Positions 27,472 through 37,389 are shown, numbered from the stretch's first letter. The stretch is 64,000 nt of DNA from Oceanobacillus halotolerans (GCF_010993955.1 NZ_WIXL01000004.1:62001-126000), one strand, 5' to 3'. The notes: generated by a model from the letters alone, not told the origin. Made by a program: numbers and translations.

Positions 27472-28029
27472 TTATTCTACGACAACATCAATTTCTAATG
27501 ATGGGTATTGTTTCATACTTGTTTCAACAGATCCAGGTTGGTATTCCATAATTGGTTTATTTGGTGTTGCTTGAATTATTGGCGGATTAGGGTTAACTGT
27601 AATGTCTACTTCAGATGGTTCATAGGTAGTTTTCACCGAAAAGTGAGATGGGATGAAGTCTATCCCTAACGATTTCATCCCATCATGCCCATTTTCAGCA
27701 GCTTGACGTGCAAGAGGATTTCCACCATTTTCAATTTTCATGAGCTCATCCCCTTGCCGAACCTTTCGAGCAATCCCTTCCTTTAATCCTTGTTTGCCTT
27801 CATTTGCGAATGTTTCAATCCGCTTTGAAATATGCATTAACCCCATATCTTCCCATGCCTTTGTTTGGTCAATCGTCAACTTGGAAGGTCTCGTCTTCAT
27901 CGAAATATCCGCCTTAGGTTGTTGGATAGTCTGCTCTGCTTGAGGTTGACGTATGGTTTGAACACCACCTGTTTGTTTGATCGCAATTTGTGCCATTTGT
28001 GATTGCATTCGAATTTGCGGAAATTGCAT
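27472..28029 (-). CDS. yviE: YviE-like flagellar-operon protein (DUF6470)
   Basis: A 185-residue protein of unknown function found between flgL and fliW in Bacillus. It has a Gln-rich N-terminus (QTIRQPQAEQTIQQPKADIS), a central GIARKVRQGDELMKIENGGNP and a C-terminal beta-rich part (SVKTTYEPSEVDITVNPNPP). No catalytic motif or export signal is visible. The call is by position and the DIxMKTRPSKLxIDQTKA-type segment. Confidence 0.82.
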   Translation of the reverse strand: MQFPQIRMQSQMAQIAIKQTGGVQTIRQPQAEQTIQQPKADISMKTRPSKLTIDQTKAWEDMGLMHISKRIETFANEGKQGLKEGIARKVRQGDELMKIENGGNPLARQAAENGHDGMKSLGIDFIPSHFSVKTTYEPSEVDITVNPNPPIIQATPNKPIMEYQPGSVETSMKQYPSLEIDVVVE

Positions 28030-28061
28030 GATGATATCCTCCTAAAACTAGCTATCTCATT

Positions 28062-28098
28062 AGAAAACCCTGGGCACGTTCGAAAAGGTGGCCAGGGT
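28062..28098 (-). terminator. intra-operon hairpin after flgL
   Basis: AACCCTGG/CCAGGGTT with an inner CAC/GTG pair and a TTTTC tail on the minus strand. It may attenuate read-through from flgKL into yviE-fliW-csrA. Confidence 0.65.
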
Positions 28099-28103
28099 TA
28101 GTT

Positions 28104-29009
28104 TTAACGAAGAAAATCAATTAAGGTCGGTTGAATAATGCGTGAACCAGCGGACAATGCTGCACGATGAATGCTTTCTTGTGTAATCAGTTCCGTAATG
28201 GCCTCTTCGTAATCGATATCCTCATTATTTGCCATCGTTTGTTCGGCAATAATGGCTTGTTCGCTTAAACGGTTTTCAACAAGTTCAAGTCGATTCATAC
28301 GAGCACCTAAATCTGCTCTAGCATTAATAATGTTATTGATGTTGTCATCTAATGTTTGAATACTAGCCTCAATATCTTCTTGGCTTCCAGTTTCCCTATC
28401 AAGTGCATCAATAAACTTATCTATATCAGCTAAAATATTCCCTTCTTCTCCTACTCCTCCAAACACTGTAGAAGGATCCACATTCGCTTGCAGCTTGGTT
28501 CCACTAGCCACCTCGATGTTAACGGGATCAGTATTAAAGGTAAACTCTTCTGGATTATCTGTGGAAATAGGTGGTGTATTCGTGTTTGTTCCATTAAAAA
28601 TATATTTATCATTCACTTTTGTGTTAGCAATATCGATTAAGTTTTCTTTTAATTGTTCTACTTCTTCTTTAATATTCTCCCGCTCACCTTTATCATACGT
28701 ATCATTACTTGCCTGTACTGCTAATTCACGAAGTCTTTGCATGGTTTGGGTTGCTTTATCTAATGCTGCATCCGAATTATCCATCCAGTTATGTACTTCA
28801 TTTGTATTGCGTTGGAATTGCTCTACTTGTGTTACTTGTGAACGGTAATTAATTCCTTTCATTGCGATAACCGGATCATCTGAAGGACGATTGATCTTTT
28901 TTCCTGTGGATAGCTGATCCATTGTTTTATTCATATCAGCATAGCTTTTTGATAGATTCTTTAACATATTATTCGATAGCATACTTTGTGTAACACGCAT
29001 TTTATTCAC
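28104..29009 (-). CDS. flgL: flagellar hook-filament junction protein FlgL
   Basis: A 301-residue flagellin homologue (HAP3) joining hook and filament. It has the flagellin-like N-terminus MRVTQSMLSNNMLKNL and SYADMNKTMDQLSTGKKINRPSDDP, and the C-terminal YEEAITELITQESIHRAALS helix. It starts immediately before the flgK stop. This is not flagellin itself: it lacks the Hag C-terminal Asn-Ala-Gln-Leu-type helix. Confidence 0.94.
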   Translation of the reverse strand: MNKMRVTQSMLSNNMLKNLSKSYADMNKTMDQLSTGKKINRPSDDPVIAMKGINYRSQVTQVEQFQRNTNEVHNWMDNSDAALDKATQTMQRLRELAVQASNDTYDKGERENIKEEVEQLKENLIDIANTKVNDKYIFNGTNTNTPPISTDNPEEFTFNTDPVNIEVASGTKLQANVDPSTVFGGVGEEGNILADIDKFIDALDRETGSQEDIEASIQTLDDNINNIINARADLGARMNRLELVENRLSEQAIIAEQTMANNEDIDYEEAITELITQESIHRAALSAGSRIIQPTLIDFLR

Positions 29010-30608
29010 CTACCTTCCAACTAATCCCATATTATTAATAATTCGATCTAGCAGTTCATCCATTACCGTCATGCTTCTTGCCGCTGCATTATAGGCATGT
29101 TGAAACTTAATCATATTCGACATCTCTTCATCTAAGGATACTGAGCTAACCGATTGTCGTTGCTGCTCCACTTGTGAACGTAAGACCTCGGTATTATCGC
29201 TCATTCTATTTGCTTCTTGCGCGGCAACACCTAAGTCACCTATTAGGGATTCATAGTATGTTCGCACACTAGCATCCTCATCAAGATCTAGACTTTCATC
29301 AAAGACAGCAGCTAATTCAGATGCATTATCACCATTTCCAGATCCACCGTCTTCTTTACTTGCAGCTATTAGATCTGGGTTTTCTTGAATTTTGGAGTGA
29401 ACTGTTATCGAGGTTGCGGTTATCGATTCATTTTCACCATCAACGCTCACGAAAAAGTTTCCATCAAAACCCTCAGGTTCTCCATTTAAACCTTCTCCTT
29501 CTTTATGAACCTCATTAAATTTTGTAGCAAAAGCCTCAACCATTGTATCAATATCAGATAGCATATCAGTGTAAAGACCACTAACCATTCCTTCGCTGCT
29601 TCCATCAGTTGTTGTCACATAGCCAAAAGCATCTATATTTCCCTTCAAGGAACCATTGGAAAGAAAATCTTCTATAGACCTAAGATGTTCACCAGTAGGC
29701 ATTTTCTCTCCTTCTTTTGACTCATATTCCCCGATCGTGATACCTGCTACAGCTCCATATTGATCTCCTTCATCCAAGTAATGCACTTCAAGCTCCTGGT
29801 AATCGCCTTTTCCAGCACCCGCTTTTAAAAGTGCTGGAGCATCCTCAATTGGCACCCCTTTTTCATCAGCTAGTTTAATCGTCACTAGACCATCTGCAAC
29901 ATCTGGTGCACTATCTCCACTTTTGGAATAACTAACATCAATATTCATCATGCCAGATAATTCATCAATCAAGCGATCACGTTCATCATATAAATCATTG
30001 GCTAAATATCCATGTGGTTCAATTTGCTTAATTTGGTCATTGATTCCACTGATTTGCTCGAGGATAGAGTTGGCATTTTTGGTGGTTACCTCAATCTCAT
30101 TCTTCAAATCAGAACGAATGGATTCTAATGAGTCTGCTGTGTAATTAAATGCCTCAGCTAAAGCAAGTCCTCTTTGCACAACAACTGACCTTGCACCTGA
30201 GTTCTCTGGGTTAACAGAGAGGTCTTGTAGGGATTGCCAAAATTGGTCCATAGACGTTGATAATCCACTGTCTGACGGTTCATTTAACAAACTTTCCATC
30301 CGGTCTGTTGCATCTGCCATCGCCTCATAATAGCCACTCTTACTATTTTCTGAACGGAATTGGGTATCTAGAAACTGATCACGTACACGTTGTACAGTGC
30401 CTGCTTCAACCCCTGTTCCCATTTGACCTGGGATATTTGGACGGTTACGGGATGCACTTGGGAAAGGTGAAGTTGTTTCAAAATTGACACGTTGACGTGT
30501 ATACCCATCCGTATTGGCATTGGAAATATTATGTCCAGTTGTGTGAAGTGCTGATTGCTGTGCAAATAGGGCTTGCTTTGCCATTTCTAAGCCATGAAAT
30601 GTACTCAT
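29010..30608 (-). CDS. flgK: flagellar hook-filament junction protein FlgK
   Basis: HAP1, 532 residues. The N-terminus MSTFHGLEMAKQALFAQQSALHTTGHNISNANTDGYTRQRV and C-terminus LDEEMSNMIKFQHAYNAAARSMT are the conserved rod/hook-family ends. ATG 30608 has GGAGGAG upstream; the 35-residue extension from 30713 overlaps flgN and is rejected. Confidence 0.95.
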   Translation of the reverse strand: MSTFHGLEMAKQALFAQQSALHTTGHNISNANTDGYTRQRVNFETTSPFPSASRNRPNIPGQMGTGVEAGTVQRVRDQFLDTQFRSENSKSGYYEAMADATDRMESLLNEPSDSGLSTSMDQFWQSLQDLSVNPENSGARSVVVQRGLALAEAFNYTADSLESIRSDLKNEIEVTTKNANSILEQISGINDQIKQIEPHGYLANDLYDERDRLIDELSGMMNIDVSYSKSGDSAPDVADGLVTIKLADEKGVPIEDAPALLKAGAGKGDYQELEVHYLDEGDQYGAVAGITIGEYESKEGEKMPTGEHLRSIEDFLSNGSLKGNIDAFGYVTTTDGSSEGMVSGLYTDMLSDIDTMVEAFATKFNEVHKEGEGLNGEPEGFDGNFFVSVDGENESITATSITVHSKIQENPDLIAASKEDGGSGNGDNASELAAVFDESLDLDEDASVRTYYESLIGDLGVAAQEANRMSDNTEVLRSQVEQQRQSVSSVSLDEEMSNMIKFQHAYNAAARSMTVMDELLDRIINNMGLVGR

Positions 30609-30645
30609 TTTCTTACTCCTCCATATCTGTAACCTAAACGATTCT

Positions 30646-31140
30646 TTATGCCTTTGAATCAAAGACAGAACGACTTTCCGATGATGGAACTGTAGTTTGT
30701 CTTTTCGCACCATAGTTCATCCGCTTCAAGGATGGATTTAACATATCTAAGGAAATCTCCACAAACTGCATCGATTGCTGGATTAATGCCTGATTCAACT
30801 GTTCTTGTTGTTTTAATTTTGTAATCATGTTTGTCAATGCTGTTGTTGCATCGACTAATTGTTGCTTTTCCGTTTCATCTAAAATATAGTCCAACATTGT
30901 AGAAATGGTAGCCTCTGCATGAATTCCCTTTTCTTGAAACCATTGATCTACAAGCTGTAGTCGCTTTGCTTCCGTTTGTTCCAATATTTGCGCATCCTTT
31001 CGTTCCTTTACAAGAATCGTTTGTAATTGATCGATCTTGCCTTCTTTAATCGATGCGGTCTTTTCCTTGGACACCTCTAACAGTGATATATGAATGTTTG
31101 TTAATTTCTCTATTGCTTGTAAAATCACTTGAATGGACAT
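30646..31140 (-). CDS. flgN: FlgN-type chaperone for FlgK/FlgL (YvyG)
   Basis: A 164-residue, fully helical protein with heptad-like charge pattern, sitting between flgM and flgK as YvyG/FlgN does in B. subtilis. FlgN chaperones the junction proteins to the export gate. The C-terminus LNPSLKRMNYGAKR matches the Firmicute FlgN motif around Tyr-Gly. Confidence 0.85.
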   Translation of the reverse strand: MSIQVILQAIEKLTNIHISLLEVSKEKTASIKEGKIDQLQTILVKERKDAQILEQTEAKRLQLVDQWFQEKGIHAEATISTMLDYILDETEKQQLVDATTALTNMITKLKQQEQLNQALIQQSMQFVEISLDMLNPSLKRMNYGAKRQTTVPSSESRSVFDSKA

Positions 31141-31151
31141 TGTTGTCCTCC

Positions 31152-31415
31152 TTATCCTTTTGACCAGAAGTGAATCATTTTTTGCGCTGTTTTTTCATAA
31201 TTCACTTGATAGTCACCAGATTCAACTTGTTGTTTAATATCTTCTACATATGCCTGTCGTTTTGCACTAGGCTTTTCTGTTTCCTGTAATTTCTTCGCTT
31301 CATTTGATATTTGCAGTTGATCTGCCTTTTTCGTATTTTGCTTATAGTCCTGCTGATTTTGAATATGTTTCTGATAGGGATTCATATTCGATTGGTTCGG
31401 ACCATATATTTTCAT
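31152..31415 (-). CDS. flgM: anti-sigma-D factor FlgM
   Basis: An 87-residue polar protein starting MKIYGPNQSNMNPY; FlgM binds sigma-D until the hook-basal body is finished and FlgM is removed. The C-terminal helix RQAYVEDIKQQVESGDYQVN is the sigma-binding region. A sigma-D promoter in the gap upstream provides the usual feedback. Confidence 0.92.
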   Translation of the reverse strand: MKIYGPNQSNMNPYQKHIQNQQDYKQNTKKADQLQISNEAKKLQETEKPSAKRQAYVEDIKQQVESGDYQVNYEKTAQKMIHFWSKG

Positions 31416-31472
31416 CTATTTTTCACCTCTCTAACACTTTGCTTAAATAGACGGACTCACTTCTTAATTACT

Positions 31473-31499
31473 TTATCGACAGGTTAATCCAAAACTTAA
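31473..31499 (-). promoter_or_regulatory. sigma-D promoter of flgM
   Basis: On the minus strand TTAA (31499-31496), 15 bases, GTCGATAA (31480-31473), one mismatch from GCCGATAT plus the final base. Confidence 0.72.
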
Positions 31500-31510
31500 A
31501 GCATTTCTCT

Positions 31511-31921
31511 TTATTTATCTCGATTGATTGCATAATAAATATTGGTTCTTTTTTCTTTTTCCTTTTTTTTCTTTTCCAACATTTCCTGATGACTTAAGCC
31601 TTGTAAGATTTCATCCGAGCATTTGCCACAAAGCTTTCCTCTCACAATATCTACCCCACAACGCTCACAGGGATAAGCTAATTTCGGAAATTGGGATGTT
31701 CGTAGACGTTTTTCTTTGATAAATTTTATGATGATGTCTTCATCTACACCTGTTGCCTCCACTATTTCCTTCAGCGTAGCCTCTCGATTTTCTCGTTTTC
31801 GCAAAAAGCTATAAACGGTTTCAAAATCAGCTTCTTCTTTCTTATAGCAATCCCGACATATATCTCGGATGTTTTTGACAAATAATGCACCACAACGTGA
31901 GCAATTAGCTAATTCTCCCAT
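31511..31921 (-). CDS. yvyF: YvyF flagellar-operon zinc-ribbon protein
   Basis: A 136-residue protein with two Cys4 clusters, CSRCGALFVKNIRDICRDC (8-26) and CERCGVDIVRGKLCGKC, and a helix-turn-helix-like middle (ATLKEIVEATGVDEDIIIKFI). The family (TIGR03826) sits between comF and flgM and is thought to regulate flgM expression. Sequence and place agree with B. subtilis YvyF. Confidence 0.9.
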   Translation of the reverse strand: MGELANCSRCGALFVKNIRDICRDCYKKEEADFETVYSFLRKRENREATLKEIVEATGVDEDIIIKFIKEKRLRTSQFPKLAYPCERCGVDIVRGKLCGKCSDEILQGLSHQEMLEKKKKEKEKRTNIYYAINRDK

Positions 31922-31967
31922 TGTGATTCCCCCTTCAACTGTTTTCTATTATTATAGCACACACCTG

Positions 31968-32654
31968 TTACCCACGTATCAATGTATAAGTATAAACTCG
32001 GGGACAACCCTTTTCTCGTAAACGACTAGCTGCATGTCTAAGTGTTGTACCTGTTGTATATATATCATCGACAAGAATAATGGGATTGTGAAGAGACTCG
32101 GTAACAGAAAATGGATTCTTTGTTTCTACTCGTTCTTTTCGTGTTTTTTTCGACTGCTTTTCCGAGTGAATCCGACTGAGCACATTATGTCTTGGGAGAG
32201 GGAGAATATCAGCTAACAATTGTGATTGGTTGAAAGCGCGTTCTTGAAGACGATCTGTGCTAAGAGGAATCGGTACGACCGAGGCTTGTTGTTTTCCTAA
32301 AAAAGAAAATGCCTGTTGAAATCCTTCCACAAAATCAGATTGGAACATATTCCCAAGGCTATAATCACCACGATATTTCCACTTCACAATCACTTCCTTC
32401 ATAAATTCATTATATCGATAAATAGAATAATTAAAGATAATAGGATCATGACCATCATAGTAATTCTCCCACCATAAACAATCGTCGCAATAGGTTGTGT
32501 CACTCATCCTACTACACCTCTGGCAACGGCTCCCTTCTATTTTCTGCAATTTGGCAGTACAAGCTGAACACATAGAAGTTGGGGGTGGGATGATTAATAA
32601 ATTACGCCACGTTATATCAGGAATTATCTTTTGATCACACCATAAACAATGCAC
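31968..32654 (-). CDS. comFC: competence protein ComFC, phosphoribosyltransferase fold
   Basis: A 228-residue DNA-uptake protein of the amidophosphoribosyltransferase-like family. It has an N-terminal zinc finger (CLWCDQK, CSACTAKL, CQRCSR) and the PRPP-site-like motif IILVDDIYTTGTTLRHAASRL near the C-terminus. Its start follows the comFA stop by one base. It assists single-strand DNA import during transformation, probably with ComFA. Confidence 0.94.
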   Translation of the reverse strand: MHCLWCDQKIIPDITWRNLLIIPPPTSMCSACTAKLQKIEGSRCQRCSRMSDTTYCDDCLWWENYYDGHDPIIFNYSIYRYNEFMKEVIVKWKYRGDYSLGNMFQSDFVEGFQQAFSFLGKQQASVVPIPLSTDRLQERAFNQSQLLADILPLPRHNVLSRIHSEKQSKKTRKERVETKNPFSVTESLHNPIILVDDIYTTGTTLRHAASRLREKGCPRVYTYTLIRG

Positions 32655-32655
32655 C

Positions 32656-34077
32656 TTAAAATCCTCCCCGCTTATTCATTAGTTGGATAGAACGTACTGC
32701 TTGAACCATTGCTTCTGTTTTCCCGTCATGAAAAAAGACGACTTCCCCTGTAGGATCATCTGAACTTCTTCCAGCTCGGCCTGCAATTTGGACAAGTGCT
32801 GCCTCATCAAACACGTCATTACCTGCATCGAGAATCGCAACATCTACCGAGGGAAAGGTTACACCACGTTCTAAAATGGTTGTTGTTACAAGTGCATCTA
32901 CTGTTTTATTGCGAAACTGCTGTACTTTTTCTTCACGAAGTTGATCTTCCGCATGAACAGATTCAATAGCAGCTTCTTTTCCTAAGATACCTTGTTGGGT
33001 TAGAGTTTCTTTCATTTTCTCTGCTAACGCAATTGTTGGGACAAATATTAATAATTGCCGATTAGGCTTTTTTCGGGTTTTCATCCATTTTCTGAACGGA
33101 CGAGGGATGGAGTCAGATTTTAGATCCTTTTGTAACGTAAAACACATTTTATAAGTTGGAACTGGTAATGGATGACCGTGATAACGGATGGGAACGAAAA
33201 CATGTGGTAACTTTTTTCTTGCAATTTGTAAACGTTGTTGTGAACGTGGAGTAGCAGTTAAATAGATGGTGGTATGAATATCCTTTTTGGCACGATTAGC
33301 CGCAAATGGTAATGAGGGGTCATGGTGAAATGGAAACGCATCGATTTCATCAATAATAACGAGATCAAATGCTTGTCTATATCGGAGGAGTTGATGGGTC
33401 GTTGCCAAAATAATCTGTGCCGTCCCATCCTTTTCATCACTTCCTCCATACAATGCCTGGACGTAGACATCAGCGAAAGCCTGTTGGATTCTAGGCTTCA
33501 GCTCACGAACCACATCTGCTCTTGGAGTCGCAATACAAATTCGTCTGCCAAGCTTCAAGGCCTCTCTTATTCCTGGGAAAAGCATTTCTGTTTTCCCAGC
33601 ACCACACACTGCCCATACTAGCAATTCTTCTTTCTGGTTTATTGCTTGTACGATACGATCTGCAGCATGTTGTTGTGCGGCGGTAAATGTGCCTTCCCAT
33701 GTGAGTGGATCATCGTATTTTGGCCACGCTATTTCTTGTCCAGTCCAATAGTATAAGGATTCACACGCCATCACCCTTCCCATTTCAATACATTTACGAC
33801 AGTACACGTGAGTTTGACCACATTGTTGACAGGGAATCGTTCCGAGCAAAGACTTTTTCTGATTGCCACAGCGCTGGCACTGAACTCGGGAGAATTTTTG
33901 TTCAAAAGTAGGGAGTGCTGTTAAGGATTGAGTAGATAAAAGGGTTTGGAAAGTAGTTTCATCAAGATCTAATTCTTGCCGAAGTAGCAGTTTTCCTGAA
34001 AAAAGTAATGCAAACTTTTGTAGATCAAGGGAGGATAAATGGGGTGTTCGTCCCTTTGGAAGATTAGGCGGGGGCAT
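32656..34077 (-). CDS. comFA: competence helicase ComFA
   Basis: A 473-residue superfamily 2 translocase that helps drive DNA uptake. A four-Cys zinc finger (CQRCGN, CQQCGQ, CRKC) precedes the helicase: Walker A AVCGAGKTE, Walker B IIDEIDAFP, motif III TATPR and the C-terminal ILERGVTFPSVDVAI and QIAGRAGRS. Unlike B. subtilis there is no comFB between comFA and comFC. The N-terminal start MPPPNLPKGR has only a modest GAGTGA site. Confidence 0.95.
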   Translation of the reverse strand: MPPPNLPKGRTPHLSSLDLQKFALLFSGKLLLRQELDLDETTFQTLLSTQSLTALPTFEQKFSRVQCQRCGNQKKSLLGTIPCQQCGQTHVYCRKCIEMGRVMACESLYYWTGQEIAWPKYDDPLTWEGTFTAAQQHAADRIVQAINQKEELLVWAVCGAGKTEMLFPGIREALKLGRRICIATPRADVVRELKPRIQQAFADVYVQALYGGSDEKDGTAQIILATTHQLLRYRQAFDLVIIDEIDAFPFHHDPSLPFAANRAKKDIHTTIYLTATPRSQQRLQIARKKLPHVFVPIRYHGHPLPVPTYKMCFTLQKDLKSDSIPRPFRKWMKTRKKPNRQLLIFVPTIALAEKMKETLTQQGILGKEAAIESVHAEDQLREEKVQQFRNKTVDALVTTTILERGVTFPSVDVAILDAGNDVFDEAALVQIAGRAGRSSDDPTGEVVFFHDGKTEAMVQAVRSIQLMNKRGGF

Positions 34078-34109
34078 ATGTATTCACTCTTTTCTATCAT
34101 TTTGTAGGA

Positions 34110-34133
34110 GGCTACCACTATTACATGGTAGCC
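34110..34133 (-). terminator. hairpin after degV
   Basis: GGCTACC-N10-GGTAGCC, 12 bases past the degV stop; weak T-run. Confidence 0.6.
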
Positions 34134-34145
34134 AAGGGGTGTTTA

Positions 34146-34985
34146 TTATTTCGTGTACCAGCAGATCCCAATAGCACCTTCTCCAACATGGGTTCCAATT
34201 ACTGGACCAAAGTAGCTAATAAGTGCTTCGGAATTTGGGTGTTTTTCTAAGAAATCATTTTTTAATTCGATTGCAGCATCTTCGGCATTTGCATGTACAA
34301 ACACAACACGTAGGTCTTTTTCCTTCGCATCATCTTCTAACATGCCGATGATTCTGTTTAACGCTTTTTTTCGTGTACGGATTTTTTCAAATGGAACAAT
34401 TACTTTATCAACAAAATGTAATACTGGTTTCACTTGCAACAGACTACCAACAAGTGCCTGTGCACCATTTAAACGGCCTCCACGATGAAGGTTGGTTAAA
34501 TCATCTACCATAAAATAAGCGCGCATACTTTCTTTCATCTTATCCAATCGCGTAACAATCGTATCAGGGCTTTCTCCTGCTTTTGCCATTTCAGCAGCTT
34601 CTAGTACATAGAATCCTTGTGCCATACAACTAATTTCAGAGTCATAAGCAAACACTTCAATTCCATCGACCATATCGGCTGCTGTTACGACGGCTTGATA
34701 GGTTCCACTGATTCCACTTGATAGGTGAACAGAAACAACTGCATCATAATCCTGTGCTAAGGATTCTAATTTTTCCGTAATATATCCAATTGATGGCTGC
34801 GATGTGGTGGGAAGTGTATCCGCTTCTTTTATCTTTTCATAGAATTCTTCTGTTGTAATATCAATTTCTTCTTGATAGCTTTCATCATTAAAAATAACGC
34901 TTAACGGGACCATATAAATATTGTGCTTTTCTCTTAGATCTTTCGGAATATATGCCGTACTGTCCGTCATTACAGCAACTTTCAT
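34146..34985 (-). CDS. degV: DegV family fatty-acid-binding protein
   Basis: A 279-residue EDD-fold protein. DegV/FakB proteins hold a fatty acid for phosphorylation by FakA kinase. Conserved features: MTDSTAYIP at the N-terminus, LPTTSQPSIGYI, the ligand-binding HLSSGISGTYQ, and NLHRGGRLNGAQA. In B. subtilis degV also lies next to comFA. Which fatty acid it binds cannot be read from the sequence. Confidence 0.92.
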   Translation of the reverse strand: MKVAVMTDSTAYIPKDLREKHNIYMVPLSVIFNDESYQEEIDITTEEFYEKIKEADTLPTTSQPSIGYITEKLESLAQDYDAVVSVHLSSGISGTYQAVVTAADMVDGIEVFAYDSEISCMAQGFYVLEAAEMAKAGESPDTIVTRLDKMKESMRAYFMVDDLTNLHRGGRLNGAQALVGSLLQVKPVLHFVDKVIVPFEKIRTRKKALNRIIGMLEDDAKEKDLRVVFVHANAEDAAIELKNDFLEKHPNSEALISYFGPVIGTHVGEGAIGICWYTK

Positions 34986-35035
34986 CAGTCTACCTTCCTC
35001 TCTATCGCTAGAAATATATATTTTCTTTGGAGATA

Positions 35036-35215
35036 TAGGACACGATGTATTTTATCACGTCATAAATGGCAGTAATCCCACACTTCAAGACTTCGATATT
35101 CAAGAAGTGAATTGGGGGATAAACTGAAAGTCAAAGACCTGATAAGTTCAACTAACATTCAGTGGGGATGAAAGTACCCCCCACTGAATGAGTTTGTCTT
35201 TACCTTACTACTCAT
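35036..35215. repeat. F5 repeat, copy a
   Basis: Contains AATGGCAGTAATCCCACACT, AAGACTTCGATATTCAAGAAG, GATAAGTTCAACTAACATTC and CCCCACTGAATGAG. The same order of phrases occurs at 44282-44495, and parts at 39263-39440 and (reversed) 63858-63965. This fills most of the degV-degU gap; there is no yviA homologue here. Confidence 0.7.
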
Positions 35216-35261
35216 TATAGCTTACAATCTATAGAAAAAAAATATTAACAAACAAAAAAAT

Positions 35262-35291
35262 AACTCTGGCATTATAAATTACCAGAGCATG
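35262..35291 (-). terminator. terminator of degS-degU
   Basis: CTCTGG-N12-CCAGAG with TTATTTTTTT following on the minus strand. Confidence 0.75.
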
Positions 35292-35397
35292 TTGATGGAT
35301 AGGTAGCTTAACATATAGGACAAAAGAGCAATGTAAAGCACAAAATGATCTATAAATCTATAAATTTTTGAGATGATGCGAATTAGTCATTAATCTT

Positions 35398-36090
35398 TTA
35401 AAATACTTCGACCCACCCTTTTTTAATTGCTTCGACAACCGCTTGTGTACGGTCATTCACATTCATTTTCTGCAAGATATTACTTACATGGTTCTTTACG
35501 GTTTTTTCACTAATAAAAAGGGTTTCCGCAATCGCACGGTTACTTTTTCCATTCGTTATTAATTGTAGGACTTCACATTCTCGTTTCGTTAAAATATGTA
35601 ATGGCTTACGATACTCAATTCCATGTCCCCCAGCAACTACATTACTTTCTTGAACTAATCGACGGTACTCCTGTACTAGATTATGGGTTACTTTTGGATG
35701 AAGGTAAGAACCTCCTTGACTAACTACTTTAATTGCTTCGATTAAAGCATCCGAATCCATTTCCTTTAAAAGATAACCCTGTGATCCCGTTTTCAAGGCA
35801 TGCGTAACATAACTTTCATCATCATGGATAGATAAAATAATTACCCGTACATCTGGAAACTGGCTCACAAGGTCAGCAGTAGCTTGAACGCCATTAATAG
35901 TCGGCATATTAATATCCATCAGTACAACATCAGGATTATGATCACGTACCAATTGCGGTGCCACTGCACCATCATCACCTTCTGCCACCACTTCAAACAT
36001 AGGTTCAAAATCTAGTATTCGTTTAACCCCTTCCCGAAAAAGCTTATGGTCATCAATTAATACGATCTTTGTTACATTCGAATCACTCAT
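35398..36090 (-). CDS. degU: response regulator DegU
   Basis: A NarL-type response regulator, 230 residues, controlling exoenzymes, competence, motility and biofilm traits. The receiver domain has DD near residue 13, the phospho-acceptor Asp in [10 protein letters not shown] (about 57) and the Lys in LLKEMD; the C-terminal LuxR-type HTH has [39 protein letters not shown]. It lies downstream of its kinase DegS. Confidence 0.97.
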   Translation of the reverse strand: MSDSNVTKIVLIDDHKLFREGVKRILDFEPMFEVVAEGDDGAVAPQLVRDHNPDVVLMDINMPTINGVQATADLVSQFPDVRVIILSIHDDESYVTHALKTGSQGYLLKEMDSDALIEAIKVVSQGGSYLHPKVTHNLVQEYRRLVQESNVVAGGHGIEYRKPLHILTKRECEVLQLITNGKSNRAIAETLFISEKTVKNHVSNILQKMNVNDRTQAVVEAIKKGWVEVF

Positions 36091-36234
36091 CGCTCTGTTC
36101 CTCCTACACTATTATTCGTTTTTTGCATTTATCCCTATTACATATAGTCAGAAATTCTTCATTTCTAGTAATCTTTTATCCCTATCCCTTTAAGTATACA
36201 GAAGATTCTTCTAAAATGGTATCCATACATCAAC

Positions 36235-37389
36235 CTAAATTGTATACGGTACTTTAATAATAACGGAAGTACCCTTTCCAATGGTTGAATCAATGGAAAG
36301 TTCTCCTTCTAGCATTTCGACACGTTCCCGCATACCAATTATACCAAATGATTTTTCTTTCTTTTCATCTGGATCGAACCCTTTTCCATTATCTTTTACG
36401 ATAACTGTAATATATTGGTTACAAATTTCTAATTTCACTTTAACGAATGTTGCTTCCGCATGTTTGATAGCATTTTGAATCGATTCCTGAATCAGTCGAA
36501 ATAGTGGAACCTCATATCTTGAACTTAAGCGTTCTTGTTTGCCTAGTGGAGCAAAGGAAATATCGATTCCATTATATTCCGCGATCGTATCAACATAACG
36601 TTTGATGGTTGGAATTAGTCCTAAGTCATCTAATGCCATTGGTCGTAAATCATAAATAATACGCCGTACTTCATACAAGGATGATCGAATCATTTTTCGT
36701 ACACTTTTAATTTCCTGAAGTGCCTCTTCTGTACTCCCCTGGCGAAAAGTTCGATCAACAAGCTCGGAACGTAATAAAATGTTCGCAAGCATCTGGGCTG
36801 GTCCATCATGGATTTCCCGTGATAATTTTCGTCTTTCTTCCTCTTGTGCTTCGATTATTTTTAAACCGAAATCTTGTTTTTCGCGTGCTTCTTCTAACAT
36901 TTCATTAACTTGTTTAAAATCATCATTTAAATAGGTCAAAATGACTGAAATTTTGCCTGCGAGTCCTTCTGCTCGTTCAATCGTATTATCTAAGGAGATT
37001 AATCGGCGTTCTAAATCATCTCGCCTTTCCCGCAGGCGTTTTTCTTCTTGGCGTAGCATAGCCAAATCCGTTTGCATGGCATGGGTGTTCTCATACACGT
37101 CGCGAATCTCTTCTTCAGAATAGCGATCAAAATCCTTGCTAACCGCTGATAAACGTTGTCTAGAGAATTTTACCTTGATTTCTAGTTGATCACCTTTATT
37201 GATGTATTCAATCACTTTTTCTTTCGTCTCATCTAGTTCTCTTTCCAGTTCTTCGTAATTTTTTCGTGCTTCTTCGCTAATGTTAAAAATTTCATCTTTG
37301 CTATTTTCCACCACATCGATCATTTCATCAATAATCTTATCTAACACGGTTTCATCTGTTTTTTGTATCATCTTTTCCCACCAACTCAT
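36235..37389 (-). CDS. degS: cytoplasmic sensor histidine kinase DegS
   Basis: A 384-residue soluble kinase with no membrane segment. The N-terminal ~180 residues form the coiled-coil DegS sensor domain, then the HisKA_3 box EEERRKLSREIHDGPAQMLAN with the phosphorylated His, and the ATPase (DNGKGFDPDE, SFGIIGMRERVEMLEG). Its partner DegU is encoded 144 bases downstream. Divergent yvyE lies upstream. Confidence 0.97.
   Translation of the reverse strand: MSWWEKMIQKTDETVLDKIIDEMIDVVENSKDEIFNISEEARKNYEELERELDETKEKVIEYINKGDQLEIKVKFSRQRLSAVSKDFDRYSEEEIRDVYENTHAMQTDLAMLRQEEKRLRERRDDLERRLISLDNTIERAEGLAGKISVILTYLNDDFKQVNEMLEEAREKQDFGLKIIEAQEEERRKLSREIHDGPAQMLANILLRSELVDRTFRQGSTEEALQEIKSVRKMIRSSLYEVRRIIYDLRPMALDDLGLIPTIKRYVDTIAEYNGIDISFAPLGKQERLSSRYEVPLFRLIQESIQNAIKHAEATFVKVKLEICNQYITVIVKDNGKGFDPDEKKEKSFGIIGMRERVEMLEGELSIDSTIGKGTSVIIKVPYTI

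Noticed and set aside
28104..29009. Flagellin (Hag) call for the flgL product
   Set aside because: The flagellin-like N-terminus is shared by FlgL; position after flgK and the C-terminal sequence fit FlgL.
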